From Streptomyces sp. NBC_00654 (GTDB lineage Bacteria > Actinomycetota > Actinomycetes > Streptomycetales > Streptomycetaceae): a stretch of 64,000 nt of DNA. Of the stretch, positions 42,695 through 51,881 are shown piece by piece. Position 1 is the stretch's first letter. The number at the start of each line of letters is the position of its first letter. Location: contig NZ_JAPEOB010000003.1 in the NCBI RefSeq assembly GCF_026341775.1, forward strand, positions 310,001 to 374,000. The letters are read 5' to 3'. The translations under genes and the position numbers were made by a program. The notes under the pieces are model-generated. The model was not told the origin of the DNA and did not search any database. It saw only the letters and a program-made list of their open reading frames with translations.

Positions 42695-45043
42695 TCAGGA
42701 CTTGGGCGTTGCCACCGCCGCCTGGGGCCGGACCGGCAGGCGGTTGACCGGGCGTCCGGTTGCCGAGCGGACGGCGGAGGCCACTGCGGCGGGGGCGGTC
42801 ACGACGGGTACGGCCGAGGCGGGCTTGGCGCCGAAGGGGGCCACCACGTCGCGTTCCTCGACCAGTTTGACGATGCGAATGTCCGGAGCGTCCAGGGACG
42901 TCGGAAGTGCGTACCCCGTGAGGTCGGGGTGGCGGATCAGGCCACGGGCGGTCCGGAGGTTCTCCGTGAGGGCCGCGCCGATGCCCTGGGTGATGCCCGC
43001 CTCGATACGGATGGCCAGCTGGGCGGGGTTGAGGATCCGGCCCACGTCCTGGGCGACGGCCATCTCGACCACCCGGATCGAGCCGATCTCGATGTCGACG
43101 TCCACCACGGCGCGGATCGCGCAGAAGGCGAGGCCGACGAACGCGTCGCCCTGGCCGGAATCGTCGAGCGGTTCGGTGGGATGGGGGCGGCACTGGGCGG
43201 TGGCCCAGAGTTCCTTGCCGTCCATGGCCTCCGTGACCGTCGTGGAGAGGACACCGTCGTACGAGGTGATCTTGCCGTCGGCGATCTGGAGCAGCTCGGT
43301 GGACATCCCGAACTTGTGGGCGAGCGGCTGGAGGAGCTGGGTGCGGACCATCTTGGCGGCCCGTTCCACCGCACCGCCCGACACCCAGGTGTGACGGCCG
43401 TGCGTCGCCGGGCCCGCCGGGGGCTGGTCGGTGTCGACCGAGGCGACGTGAACCTCTTCGATACCCAGGGTCTCCTGGACGATCTGGCGGGCCAGCGTGG
43501 TGAACCCCTGGCCGGTCTCCACCGCCGCGCAGATGACCGTGGCGATGCCGTCGTGGACCCGGACCGTGGCCGTGGAGACCTCGTCCGTGCCCTCGGCGCC
43601 CAGCATGTGCACCATGCCGAGCGCGTATCCGACACCCCGGCGTACGGCCCCGGGCTCGCCCGCGCCCTCCGGGCCGCCGGGGAGCAGCCAGTCGTCCTCC
43701 GGGGCGTCCTTGGGCAGCACGGGGAGCGGGAAGTCCCGTACGGCACCGAGGAGTTCTTCCACCGGGGCCGGGCAGGTCACCGTCTGGCCGGTGGGCAGGA
43801 TGTCGCCGGTGGACAGGACGTTGCGCAGGCGCAGTTCCGCCGGGTCCATGCCGAGCTTGGCGGCCAGCTTGTCCATCTGGCCCTCGTACGCGGCACAGAC
43901 CTGCATCGCGCCCTCGCCGCGCACATGGCCGGAGGGCGGGTTGTTCGTACGGACCGCCCAGCCCTCGATGAAGGCGTGCGGTACGACGTACGGGCCGCAG
44001 GCGAAGGCCACGGCCGCGGCCAGGGACTCGGACGAGGAGTCGGCGTACGCACCCGCGTCCAGCAGGATCTGGGCCTCGACCTTGACCAGCCGGCCCTCCG
44101 CGTCCGCGTGGTGGCGGTAGCGCAGCAGCGTCGGGTGGCGGTGGGCGTGGCCGAGGAAGGACTCCTCGCGGGTGGCGGCCAGTTTCACCGGGCAGCCGGT
44201 ACGCAGGGCGAGCAGGCCGAGCGGGATCTGGAAGCCCGGGTCCTCGCGGTCGCCGGTCGCGCCGGGGACGCCGGTCACGACGATCTTCACCTGGTCCGCC
44301 GCCAGGCCGAAGCAGGCGGCGGCCAGGTCGCGGTCGGTGTGCGGGTCGGTGGAGGCCGTGTAGATCTCCACGCCGCCGTCGGGGCGGGGCACCGCGAGCC
44401 CGGCCTCGGCGCCGATCGGGGCCGGGTCCTGGCGGCCGATGCGGTAGAGGCCCTCGACGACGACCTCGCCGGTCGCCTCCGGGTCGCCGTAGCGCAGCGG
44501 GATATGGCGGATGAGGTTGCCGTCCGGGTGCAGGGGCTCGGCGGCGAAGGCCTTCTCCGGGTCCGTGACCGGTTCCAGGACCTCGTACTCGACGGCGATC
44601 GCCGCCGCGGCCAGGCGCGCCGTGTCCGGGTGGTCGGCGGCGACCGCGGCGATCGGTTCACCGTGGTGGCGTACCAGGTCGGACGCGAACACCGGGCGGT
44701 CGACGACCCGGCGGCCGTAGGCGCTGTCCCCGGGCACGTCCTCGTGCGTGACGACGGCCCGCACCCCGGGCATCTCCACCGCGGCGGAAACATCGACGGA
44801 CAGGATCCGGGCGTGCGGGTGCGGCGAGCGCAGCACGGCCGCCCACAGCAGGCCTTCGGCCCACAGGTCGGCCGCGTACGGGAAGGTGCCCTCGGTCTTG
44901 GCGCGGGTGTCGGCGGGCGGGAGCGAGACACCGAGGCCGAGTGCGGGCTTCTCCTCGTCCGGGCCGGGGCCGCTGCCCGTGGCGTCGATCCTGGGCAGGC
45001 TGGTGCTGGTCGCGTTGGCCGCGGTGGCTGCGTCGCTGCTCAC
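42695..45043 (-). CDS. Molybdopterin-binding subunit of a xanthine-dehydrogenase-type hydroxylase
   Basis: A 782-aa large subunit with the two molybdopterin-binding domains (SPHPHARILSVDVSAA, HVRGEGAMQV, VETGQGFTTLARQIV). The catalytic Glu of this family lies in a GxGE(S/P) motif near the C-terminus. Here the aligned segment reads APFGAKPASAVPVVTAP, so that Glu appears to be missing. GTG 45043 follows AAGGAGG by 4 bases. It lies 94 bp downstream of the Fe-S subunit gene. The substrate could be a purine or other N-heterocycle; catalytic competence is uncertain. Confidence 0.88.
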   Translation of the reverse strand: MSSDAATAANATSTSLPRIDATGSGPGPDEEKPALGLGVSLPPADTRAKTEGTFPYAADLWAEGLLWAAVLRSPHPHARILSVDVSAAVEMPGVRAVVTHEDVPGDSAYGRRVVDRPVFASDLVRHHGEPIAAVAADHPDTARLAAAAIAVEYEVLEPVTDPEKAFAAEPLHPDGNLIRHIPLRYGDPEATGEVVVEGLYRIGRQDPAPIGAEAGLAVPRPDGGVEIYTASTDPHTDRDLAAACFGLAADQVKIVVTGVPGATGDREDPGFQIPLGLLALRTGCPVKLAATREESFLGHAHRHPTLLRYRHHADAEGRLVKVEAQILLDAGAYADSSSESLAAAVAFACGPYVVPHAFIEGWAVRTNNPPSGHVRGEGAMQVCAAYEGQMDKLAAKLGMDPAELRLRNVLSTGDILPTGQTVTCPAPVEELLGAVRDFPLPVLPKDAPEDDWLLPGGPEGAGEPGAVRRGVGYALGMVHMLGAEGTDEVSTATVRVHDGIATVICAAVETGQGFTTLARQIVQETLGIEEVHVASVDTDQPPAGPATHGRHTWVSGGAVERAAKMVRTQLLQPLAHKFGMSTELLQIADGKITSYDGVLSTTVTEAMDGKELWATAQCRPHPTEPLDDSGQGDAFVGLAFCAIRAVVDVDIEIGSIRVVEMAVAQDVGRILNPAQLAIRIEAGITQGIGAALTENLRTARGLIRHPDLTGYALPTSLDAPDIRIVKLVEERDVVAPFGAKPASAVPVVTAPAAVASAVRSATGRPVNRLPVRPQAAVATPKS

Positions 45044-45137
45044 GCCGCCTCCTTGTCGTTCGCCCCGCTGCGGCGGCAGCAGATGGTGACCTGTGTGGTG
45101 GCGTCGTGGTGCTGTGCGGCGGGTCTGCGGGCGTGCC

Positions 45138-47042
45138 TCACAGCGCGCCTCCCTCGTGCGGGTGGGGCCTGCGGACACTGCCCGCACCGGGCGCGGCCTG
45201 GTGCGGAATACGCGCTTCGTCCTCGTCGTGGTCGTGCGCGGCGGTCCCGGCCGCTTCCGCGCTCGCCTCCCTGGCCTCCACGACCTCGGCCACGGCGTCG
45301 AGCACACCCCGGTATCCGGAGCAGCGGCAGAGGTTGCCGCAGAGTGCCTGGCGCGTCTCCAGTTCGCTGGGGGCGTGGTTGCCCTCCAGCAGGTCGTGGA
45401 CGGTCATGGCCATGCCGGGGATGCAGAAGCCGCACTGGACGGCTCCGCAACGGGCGAGTGCCCGCTGGACGTCGGACGGCTCGCCGTCGACGGCGAGGCC
45501 CTCGACCGTACGGACCTCGCTGCCCGCCGCCGTGGCCGCGGGGACCAGGCAGGACGCGACGAGACGGCCGTCGACCTGGACGTTGCAGGCCCCGCATTCG
45601 CCCTGCGAGCAGCCGTCCTTGGCACCGGCGAGACCGAGGCGTTCACGGAGCACGTAGAGCAGGGACTCGCCGATCCAGGCGTCGGTCACCGGGCGGTCGA
45701 CGCCGTTCACATGCAGGAGGTAGGAGGCCGCGGGATGCTCGCTGAGACCCTCGACCGTCACTTCGGCGACCGGTTCCCCGGCCGGTTCCGATACGGGTTC
45801 CGCGGCTGCTCCGGTCACCGGCTCGGCGGCCGCTGCGGCGGTCTCTTCGGCGGCTCCGGCGGTCTCTTCCGCGGCTTCTTCGGCAGTCGTTCCGGCGACG
45901 GTCCCGGCGACTGCCTCGGTGAACTCTCCGGTGAACTCTTCGGCGTCGGCGTCCGCGTCCGCGTGGACGTCGAGCGGCGCGTCGGCGTCGGCGTGGACGT
46001 CGAGCGGCGCGTCGGTGAGTACGTCGGCGGACACACCTGCGGGGGCCTGCGCGTCGATGTGCCCGTGGTCAACGGGGCCGGACACGGGCGACTCGGCGGA
46101 GGGCTCGACCGTGGCGACCGCTTCGGCGGAGGAGGCGGCGGCGGTGGTCTCGGGCGCCGGAAGCGGAAGCAGAACCGAGGCCGGGGCCTCCGGTGCTGCC
46201 CACGGTGCGGGGGCGCCGCCCGGCAGCGTGGCCGGAGGCGCGCTGTCCGCGTACCACTGGGGTGCCTGCGCCGAAGCCAGGAACTCGCCCGACTCGTCCG
46301 GCAGATCCCCGTCCGCCACCGGGATCGTCCACTCGCCGGTGTGGCCCACGGGCTCGATGGTCTCCGGCCCCGCGGCGGCCGCCGGCGGCTCGCCGGTGAC
46401 CTCGCTGAAGTTCCATTGGGCCGTCGAGTGCGCGGTCTCCTGGTACGGCGACAGGTACGGGTCGGACAGGCCGTGCTGGTCCGCCAGGCCGTGCCGATCG
46501 GACAGGCCGTGCTGGTCCGAAAGGCTCTGCTGGTCCGGAAAGCCCTGCCGGTCCGGCTGGTTGCCCTGACCCGACAGGTCCTGCTGGGCGCGCATGTACT
46601 GCTCGTCGCGCATGCGCTGTTCCTCGTGCATGCGCTGCTCGGCCGGCGGCCCCTGCTGGTGCTGCAGGCCCTGCTGGTTCTGCAGACCGTGCTGGTTCTG
46701 CAGACCCTGCTGGTTCGGGTCCGGCCAGTGCACCGCGCCGGGGGCCTGGTTCTGCGCCCTCGCCTCGGCCTGCGCCTGCTGGGCCTGCGTCTGCACGACC
46801 CAGCTGCCCGTCGCCGTCGGGTCCAGGCCCACCGCGGGGGTGAGCGGCAGGATCATCGGCGGTACGTACCCGTGGCCGGGCGCGGCCAGCGGGACGTTGG
46901 CCAGGTCCTCCGGCGGCAGGTGGACGAACGCGGTCGCGTCGGCGTCGTACTCACCGCTCTGCGGGGTCGGCTGCCAGGCCCCGTAGTGCGGGTCGGACCC
47001 GCCGGAGTGCCCCTGCTGTCCGGGGTTTTCCTCATTGCTCAC
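45138..47042 (-). CDS. 2Fe-2S subunit of the hydroxylase with long disordered N-terminus
   Basis: A 634-aa protein. Residues 1-440 are low-complexity: Gln-rich repeats (NQHGLQNQQGLQHQQG) and Asp/Ala-rich repeats (DAPLDVHADADAPLDVH). The C-terminal 190 residues are a standard XdhC/CoxS-type iron-sulphur subunit. The plant-ferredoxin cluster motif CSQGECGAC starts at 478. The second cluster motifs are CGFCIPG and CGNLCRCSG. Such subunits are normally about 160-200 residues, so the extension is very unusual. GTG 47042 overlaps the FAD-subunit stop (GTGA). Middle gene of the operon. Confidence 0.9.
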   Translation of the reverse strand: MSNEENPGQQGHSGGSDPHYGAWQPTPQSGEYDADATAFVHLPPEDLANVPLAAPGHGYVPPMILPLTPAVGLDPTATGSWVVQTQAQQAQAEARAQNQAPGAVHWPDPNQQGLQNQHGLQNQQGLQHQQGPPAEQRMHEEQRMRDEQYMRAQQDLSGQGNQPDRQGFPDQQSLSDQHGLSDRHGLADQHGLSDPYLSPYQETAHSTAQWNFSEVTGEPPAAAAGPETIEPVGHTGEWTIPVADGDLPDESGEFLASAQAPQWYADSAPPATLPGGAPAPWAAPEAPASVLLPLPAPETTAAASSAEAVATVEPSAESPVSGPVDHGHIDAQAPAGVSADVLTDAPLDVHADADAPLDVHADADADAEEFTGEFTEAVAGTVAGTTAEEAAEETAGAAEETAAAAAEPVTGAAAEPVSEPAGEPVAEVTVEGLSEHPAASYLLHVNGVDRPVTDAWIGESLLYVLRERLGLAGAKDGCSQGECGACNVQVDGRLVASCLVPAATAAGSEVRTVEGLAVDGEPSDVQRALARCGAVQCGFCIPGMAMTVHDLLEGNHAPSELETRQALCGNLCRCSGYRGVLDAVAEVVEAREASAEAAGTAAHDHDEDEARIPHQAAPGAGSVRRPHPHEGGAL

Positions 47043-47935
47043 GACAGTGCCCTCCCCAGCGCGCGTCGGGCCAGTGCGGCGACGGTACGCCGCAGGTGCA
47101 GTACGGCCGGGGACAGCGGTGGTGCCTCTCCCCCGTCTTCCGGTGGTGCCTGGTCCGGGATGCAGGCCGCGGCGACGTACTCGCCGAAGGCGGCCAGCGC
47201 GTCGGGGGCCAGCCCGCGTTCGCCGTCCCAGTCGATCAGCGAGGCGATCCAGCGCTCGGCCTCCAGCGGGCGCAGCGGCATCGGCGCGATGGCGCCGACC
47301 GCGCAGCGCACACCGCGCCGGGCCGGGTCCAGGACGATCGCGACGGAGGCGGTGGCGCGGCCCGGTCCGGTGCGGCCGGTCGCCTTCAGGAACACCTGCG
47401 GGGCGTGCAGCAGCGGTACGCGGACGAAGCCGACCAGCTCGGCGGGTTCGAGCAGCTCGCGGCCGGCCAGCAGGTGCGAGACCGGGATCTCGCGGCGGGC
47501 TCCGCCGGGGCCCGCGATGACGAGTTCGGCCTCCAGGGCCGCGAGGACCGGCAGGGTGTCACCGGTCGGCGCGGCGGTGGCGATGTTGCCGCCGAGTGTT
47601 CCGGCGTTACGGATCTGGGGCGGGCCCGCCGCGCGCGCGGAGGCGGCGAGCGCGGGGATGAGGGCGGCGAAGTCGGGCCGTCCCATGCGTGCGTGGGTGA
47701 GGCCGGCGCCGAGCAGCGCGTGACCGTCCTGGTAGTGCCAGCCGCGCAGCTCGCTGATCCGGCCGAGACCGACCAGTCCGGAGGGGCGCAGCAGCCCCTT
47801 GTTGACGGCCGCCATCAGGTCCGTGCCACCGGCGACCGGAACTGCGGCGGGCATGGCGCCGAGTGCCGCCACGGCCTCGTCCAACGAGGCCGGCAGCGTC
47901 ACCGACTGCATCGCCTGCGGTGCGTGCGTGGTCAA
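47039..47935 (-). CDS. FAD-binding subunit of the hydroxylase
   Basis: A 298-aa protein of the FAD_binding_5/CO_deh_flav_C type (PVAGGTDLMAAVNKG, IRNAGTLGGNIATAAPTGD, both FAD-binding motifs). TTG 47935 is chosen with AAGGGG about 12 bases upstream; ATG 47911 is an alternative. It is the first gene of a three-gene operon. Electrons pass from the Moco subunit to the Fe-S clusters and then to this FAD. The upstream region (47936-48174) holds the promoter. Confidence 0.9.
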   Translation of the reverse strand: MTTHAPQAMQSVTLPASLDEAVAALGAMPAAVPVAGGTDLMAAVNKGLLRPSGLVGLGRISELRGWHYQDGHALLGAGLTHARMGRPDFAALIPALAASARAAGPPQIRNAGTLGGNIATAAPTGDTLPVLAALEAELVIAGPGGARREIPVSHLLAGRELLEPAELVGFVRVPLLHAPQVFLKATGRTGPGRATASVAIVLDPARRGVRCAVGAIAPMPLRPLEAERWIASLIDWDGERGLAPDALAAFGEYVAAACIPDQAPPEDGGEAPPLSPAVLHLRRTVAALARRALGRALS

Positions 47936-48174
47936 CCCAGCTGCCCCTTCCCGGTGTCCCGGCAGTCCGCCTGTTCCGCCGTACGGTACGTGCTCACAGC
48001 CCGGACGTGGCAACTCTGGCACATCTTCCGACCGGACCGACGCGAGGGTCCACGAAGGACACATCCGTCCCTGACCAGGGGGAAAATCCGCTTTCGCACC
48101 TGTTTGACGCAGAGTGTGAATTGCCACTCTTCGGCGAGTCCTGTGCGACTTGCGCGGTTCGTTCCGCACGCTCC
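47936..48174. other. Intergenic region between the hydroxylase and hexosaminidase operons
   Basis: 239 bp, no gene seen. It holds the hydroxylase promoter. No clear operator stands out. Confidence 0.45.
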
Positions 48175-48201
48175 GCGCCCGCGTGAAATTCACGCGGGCG
48201 C
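48175..48201 (-). terminator. Hairpin terminator after the hexosaminidase operon
   Basis: GCGCCCGCGTGAA pairs perfectly with TTCACGCGGGCGC (13 bp) around a one-base centre, so the practical loop is AAATT. It lies 40 bases after the hexosaminidase stop codon (48241). Confidence 0.8.
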
Positions 48202-48240
48202 GGGCAACCCGGCGGCCAGGAAACCGCCCGGCAGGGTGAC

Positions 48241-49938
48241 TCAGACGTTCGGGGGCGGACCGTCCAGCGGGCGTCCGAGGATGCCGGGGCGCTGCTGCCG
48301 GGGCAACGGGCCGCCCGGCGGGCGGTAGTCGACGCCGAGGGCGTCGAGCCGGGCGTAGTGCGTGGTCATACGGCGCTCGAACTCCGCGAAGTCCCGGTCG
48401 GCGGAGGCGGGCAGCGCCGACCACGCGACCTCCGCGAACGCCGCGAGGCGCGGGAAGACCTGGTAGTCGACACGGGCCCGGTTCTGCATGACCTCGGTCC
48501 ACACGTTGGCCTGGGTGCCCAGGATGTGACGGGCCGCCTCCTCGGAGAGGCCCGGCGGTACGGGCTCGAAGCGGTAGACGTCCTCCAGGGTCCGGATGAA
48601 CCCGATCGGCATCGGCTCGTCGGGGCCGCCGTGCTGACGGTGGTCCAGGTAGACCTGCTGCTCGGGGCACATCACGACGTCGTGCCCTGCCTCGGCGGCG
48701 GCGACTCCGCCCGCGTAACCGCGCCACGAGGAGACCGCGGCGCCCTGGGGAAGGCCGCCTTCGAGGATCTCGTCCCAGCCGATGAGGCGGCGGCCGCGCT
48801 CGGTGAGCCAGGTGTCGAAGTGTCCGATGAACCAGGCCTGGAGCCCGTCCTCGCCGGCCAGGCCGAGTTCGGCGATCCGGGCCTGGGCGGTCGGGGACTT
48901 TTGCCACTGGTCCTTCAGGCACTCGTCGCCGCCGACGTGGATGAATGGCGAGGTCGTGGCAGGGAAGAGCTCCAGGATCTCCTCGAAGACGCCCTCGAAG
49001 AAGCGCAGGGTGTTGTCAGTGGGGGCGAGTACGTTCGGGTTGATGCCCCAGGTGTCCCAGACGGAGAGGGTGGTGGTGTCGATGACGTCGGTGTTGCCCA
49101 GTTCGGGGTACGCGCTGATGGCGGCCTGCGAGTGGCCGGGGATGTCGATCTCGGGGACGACGCTGATATGCCGCTCGGCGGCGTACGCGACGATCTCGCG
49201 GATGTCGTCCTGCGTGTAGTAGCCGCCGTACGGGGTCTCGTCCCACAGTTCGGAGGCCCGGTGACCGTATTTGGTACGGGAGCGCCAGGCGCCGACCTCG
49301 GTGAGGCGGGGGTGACGCTTGATCTCCACGCGCCAGCCCTGGTCGTCGGTGAGGTGGAAGTGGAAGACGTTCAGCTTGTGGGCGGCGAGGAGGTCGAGAT
49401 AGCGCAGGACGTCGTCCTTGGGCATGAAGTGCCGTGAGACGTCGAGCATGAGGCCGCGCCAGGCGAAGCGGGGCCCGTCCTCGATCTCCAGTGCGGGGAG
49501 ACCCAGGTCCGGTTCCGCGGTCACCGGGGCGCGCCGGTAGGCCTCGGGACCCAGCAGCTGGCGGAGCGTCTGCGCGCCCCAGAAGACGCCTGCGGCGCTG
49601 CCGCCGGTGATGCGGATGCCGTGTCCGGGGTCGACGGACAGCCGGTAGCCCTCGGCCTCCAGGGCCGGGTCGATGAGCAGTTCCACGGTGTTCCCGGCGC
49701 GGGTGGCGTTCTCCGCGCCCGGCGCACTGGCGGAGCCCGTAGCGCTGTCGGGGCCCGTCACGCTGTCGGCGCGCGGCGCCAGCGGCAGGCCGAAGGCGGC
49801 CCCGAGCGTGGTGCGCAGCCAGCGTGCCGTGCTCTCGGTGCCGGGTGCCGCGGTGATGGTGGTGTCCCGGTCCGGAGCGAATCCGGGCCGCCCCGCCCCA
49901 CGGGTGTTACGGGGCGCCGGGATCAGGTCCATGCGCAT
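48241..49938 (-). CDS. Cytoplasmic beta-N-acetylhexosaminidase (GH20)
   Basis: A 565-aa glycoside hydrolase family 20 enzyme that removes terminal GlcNAc from chitobiose or similar. The catalytic pair is D338-E339 in HVGGDEC. Family motifs RGLMLDVSRHFMP and FHFHLTDDQGWRVEI are present. No signal peptide, so it acts inside the cell on imported disaccharide. ATG 49938, 5 bp after the permease stop. Last gene of a binding protein-permease-permease-hydrolase operon preceded by a dre site, so it probably belongs to the DasR amino-sugar regulon. Confidence 0.94.
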   Translation of the reverse strand: MRMDLIPAPRNTRGAGRPGFAPDRDTTITAAPGTESTARWLRTTLGAAFGLPLAPRADSVTGPDSATGSASAPGAENATRAGNTVELLIDPALEAEGYRLSVDPGHGIRITGGSAAGVFWGAQTLRQLLGPEAYRRAPVTAEPDLGLPALEIEDGPRFAWRGLMLDVSRHFMPKDDVLRYLDLLAAHKLNVFHFHLTDDQGWRVEIKRHPRLTEVGAWRSRTKYGHRASELWDETPYGGYYTQDDIREIVAYAAERHISVVPEIDIPGHSQAAISAYPELGNTDVIDTTTLSVWDTWGINPNVLAPTDNTLRFFEGVFEEILELFPATTSPFIHVGGDECLKDQWQKSPTAQARIAELGLAGEDGLQAWFIGHFDTWLTERGRRLIGWDEILEGGLPQGAAVSSWRGYAGGVAAAEAGHDVVMCPEQQVYLDHRQHGGPDEPMPIGFIRTLEDVYRFEPVPPGLSEEAARHILGTQANVWTEVMQNRARVDYQVFPRLAAFAEVAWSALPASADRDFAEFERRMTTHYARLDALGVDYRPPGGPLPRQQRPGILGRPLDGPPPNV

Positions 49939-49942
49939 GACG

Positions 49943-50881
49943 TCAGTCCTTAACCGCTCCGCCCAGTCCCGAGACCAGGCGTCGCTGTACGAGTACGAAG
50001 AAGACCAGCACGGGAATGGTCATCACCGTCGAGGCTGCCATGATCCCTCCCCAGTCGTTCTCGTCGGGCTTGAAGAACACCAGCAGCGCCATCGGGAGCG
50101 TCGACTGGGAGGTGTCGCTGATGATGAACGACTTGGCGAAGAGGAAGTCGTTCCAGGTCGAGATGAAGGAGAAGACGCTCGTCGCCACGAGGCCCGGGAA
50201 GACCAGCGGGAAGAGGATCTGCCACAGGAAGCGGGTGCGGCTCGCCCCGTCGATGTACGCGGCCTCCTCCAGCGCCTCCGGGACCGCCTTGACGAAGCCC
50301 CGCAGCATCCAGATCGCGAACGGCAGCGAGAAGGCGAGGTGTGGCAGGATCAGCGAGCCCAGGGTGTTCAGCTGTCCGAAGTCCCGCATCAGGAAGAACA
50401 GCGGGATGGTCAGCGCTTCGACCGGCACCATCTGCGCGACCAGGAACATGATCAGCAGCGTGGTGCGGAAGCGGAACCGGAATCTGGTCACGGCCGTGGC
50501 GGCCAGGAACGCGATCAGCGCGGACGCGAGGACGACCGTGCCCGCGACGAGCAGGCTGTTGAGGAAGTAGCGGCCGAAGTCCTGCTGTTCGAAGACCCGG
50601 CGGAACGAGTCGAGCGACGGGGAAAGCGTCCAGGGACGGGCCTCGGCCGACTGGATCTCGCCCGCCGGTTTCACGGCGGAGAGCACCATCCAGTACAGCG
50701 GGAAGGCGACGGCGGCGGCGATCAGCAGGGCCGCCGCCTCGGCCGCCAGCCGGCCGGGCCGGCGGACCCGCAGGGCGGTGCGCAGCCGGGCACCCGCGGA
50801 AGCGGGGCGGGAGGCGGTGGACGCGGTGACGACGGCGGTATCGGTGGCGGCGGCATCGGTGGCGGTGCCGGTCGGGCTCAC
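49943..50881 (-). CDS. Sugar ABC transporter permease (MalG-type)
   Basis: A 312-aa permease with six helices and the EAA loop EALEEAAYIDGASRTRFLWQILFPL. The first 40 residues are a polar Ala/Thr-rich tail. GTG 50881 overlaps the stop of the upstream permease (GTGA). It pairs with the MalF-type permease at 50878-51879 to import an amino-sugar oligosaccharide, as judged by the hexosaminidase gene downstream. Confidence 0.93.
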   Translation of the reverse strand: MSPTGTATDAAATDTAVVTASTASRPASAGARLRTALRVRRPGRLAAEAAALLIAAAVAFPLYWMVLSAVKPAGEIQSAEARPWTLSPSLDSFRRVFEQQDFGRYFLNSLLVAGTVVLASALIAFLAATAVTRFRFRFRTTLLIMFLVAQMVPVEALTIPLFFLMRDFGQLNTLGSLILPHLAFSLPFAIWMLRGFVKAVPEALEEAAYIDGASRTRFLWQILFPLVFPGLVATSVFSFISTWNDFLFAKSFIISDTSQSTLPMALLVFFKPDENDWGGIMAASTVMTIPVLVFFVLVQRRLVSGLGGAVKD

Positions 50882-51879
50882 AGTTCCTCCCCCTGGCGCC
50901 GTACGAGGCGCAGATAGACCAGCGTGACGGCCAGCAGGATCACCAGCATCACGACGCCGATCGCCGATCCGAGGCTGTACTGCGAGGACGCGAACGCCTT
51001 CTGGTACGCGTACACGTTCAGCACCAGGTTCTGGCCCGCGATGCCGCCGCCGTTGGTCATGACGTAGATCTGGGTGAAGACCTTGAAGTCCCAGATGATC
51101 GACTGGATGGTGACGACGATCAGGATCGGGCGCAGCATCGGCGCCATGACGGAACGCCAGACGCGCCAGTGGGAGGCGCCGTCCAGCGACGCGGCCTCCA
51201 GCACCTCGGTGGGGATGGCCCGGATCCCCGCGTACACCGTCACCATGACGAACGGGAACGAGCACCAGAGGACTTCGAGGAGCACCAGCGCGAAGGCGCT
51301 GTAGCGCCCGTACGTCCAGGAGAAGTCGCCCAGCCCCAGCACCTTGTTGACGGGTCCGAAGTCAGGGTCGAAGAGAAAGACCCAGACGGTGGAGCCGGTG
51401 ATCGCGGGCGTCGCCCAGGCGCCCAGCGCGGCCATCATCAGCGCGAGCCGGGGCAGGGCGCGGATCCGGGTCAGCAGGACGGCGAGCGCGCAGCCGACCA
51501 GCAGGGTGGCCAGCACACAGGCCGCGGCGAAGACCACGGTGGCGAGGAGCACCTGCCAGAACTGGCCGTCGTCGAAGAGGGTCGCGTAGTTGCCGAGGCC
51601 CTTGAAGGTGGTCGGTTCGCCACCGCTGACCTGGGCCTGGGTGTACTCCAGGAAGGAGATCAGGCCGAGCTGGTAGATCGGGTAGACCAGCAGCCCGGCC
51701 AGCAGGACGAGCGCGGGCAGCAGATAGAGCCAGGGGGTCCAGCCGGGGCGCCGGGTGGACGGGGAGCGGAGCCTCCGGGGCGGGCGTCCGGCCGCGCGGC
51801 CGCCGCGCCCGGACGCCCCGGACGGACCGGTCGGGCCGGTCGGGCCGGAGCTCTTGCACGCCGTGGTGTCCGTGGTCAT
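50878..51879 (-). CDS. Sugar ABC transporter permease (MalF-type)
   Basis: A 333-aa permease of the CUT1 class with a Pro/Gly-rich N-terminal tail, six helices, and the EAA loop TEVLEAASLDGASHWRVWRSVMAPML. ATG 51879, 2 bp after the binding-protein stop. No ATP-binding protein is encoded in the operon, so it likely uses a shared ATPase such as MsiK elsewhere in the genome, as in other Streptomyces CUT1 systems (established for that class). Confidence 0.93.
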   Translation of the reverse strand: MTTDTTACKSSGPTGPTGPSGASGRGGRAAGRPPRRLRSPSTRRPGWTPWLYLLPALVLLAGLLVYPIYQLGLISFLEYTQAQVSGGEPTTFKGLGNYATLFDDGQFWQVLLATVVFAAACVLATLLVGCALAVLLTRIRALPRLALMMAALGAWATPAITGSTVWVFLFDPDFGPVNKVLGLGDFSWTYGRYSAFALVLLEVLWCSFPFVMVTVYAGIRAIPTEVLEAASLDGASHWRVWRSVMAPMLRPILIVVTIQSIIWDFKVFTQIYVMTNGGGIAGQNLVLNVYAYQKAFASSQYSLGSAIGVVMLVILLAVTLVYLRLVRRQGEEL

Positions 51880-51881
51880 CG

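Noticed and set aside
42611..45745. 1044-codon plus-strand frame opposite the hydroxylase genes
   Set aside because: Mirror frame caused by high GC3 in the real minus-strand genes; no motifs and no ribosome site.
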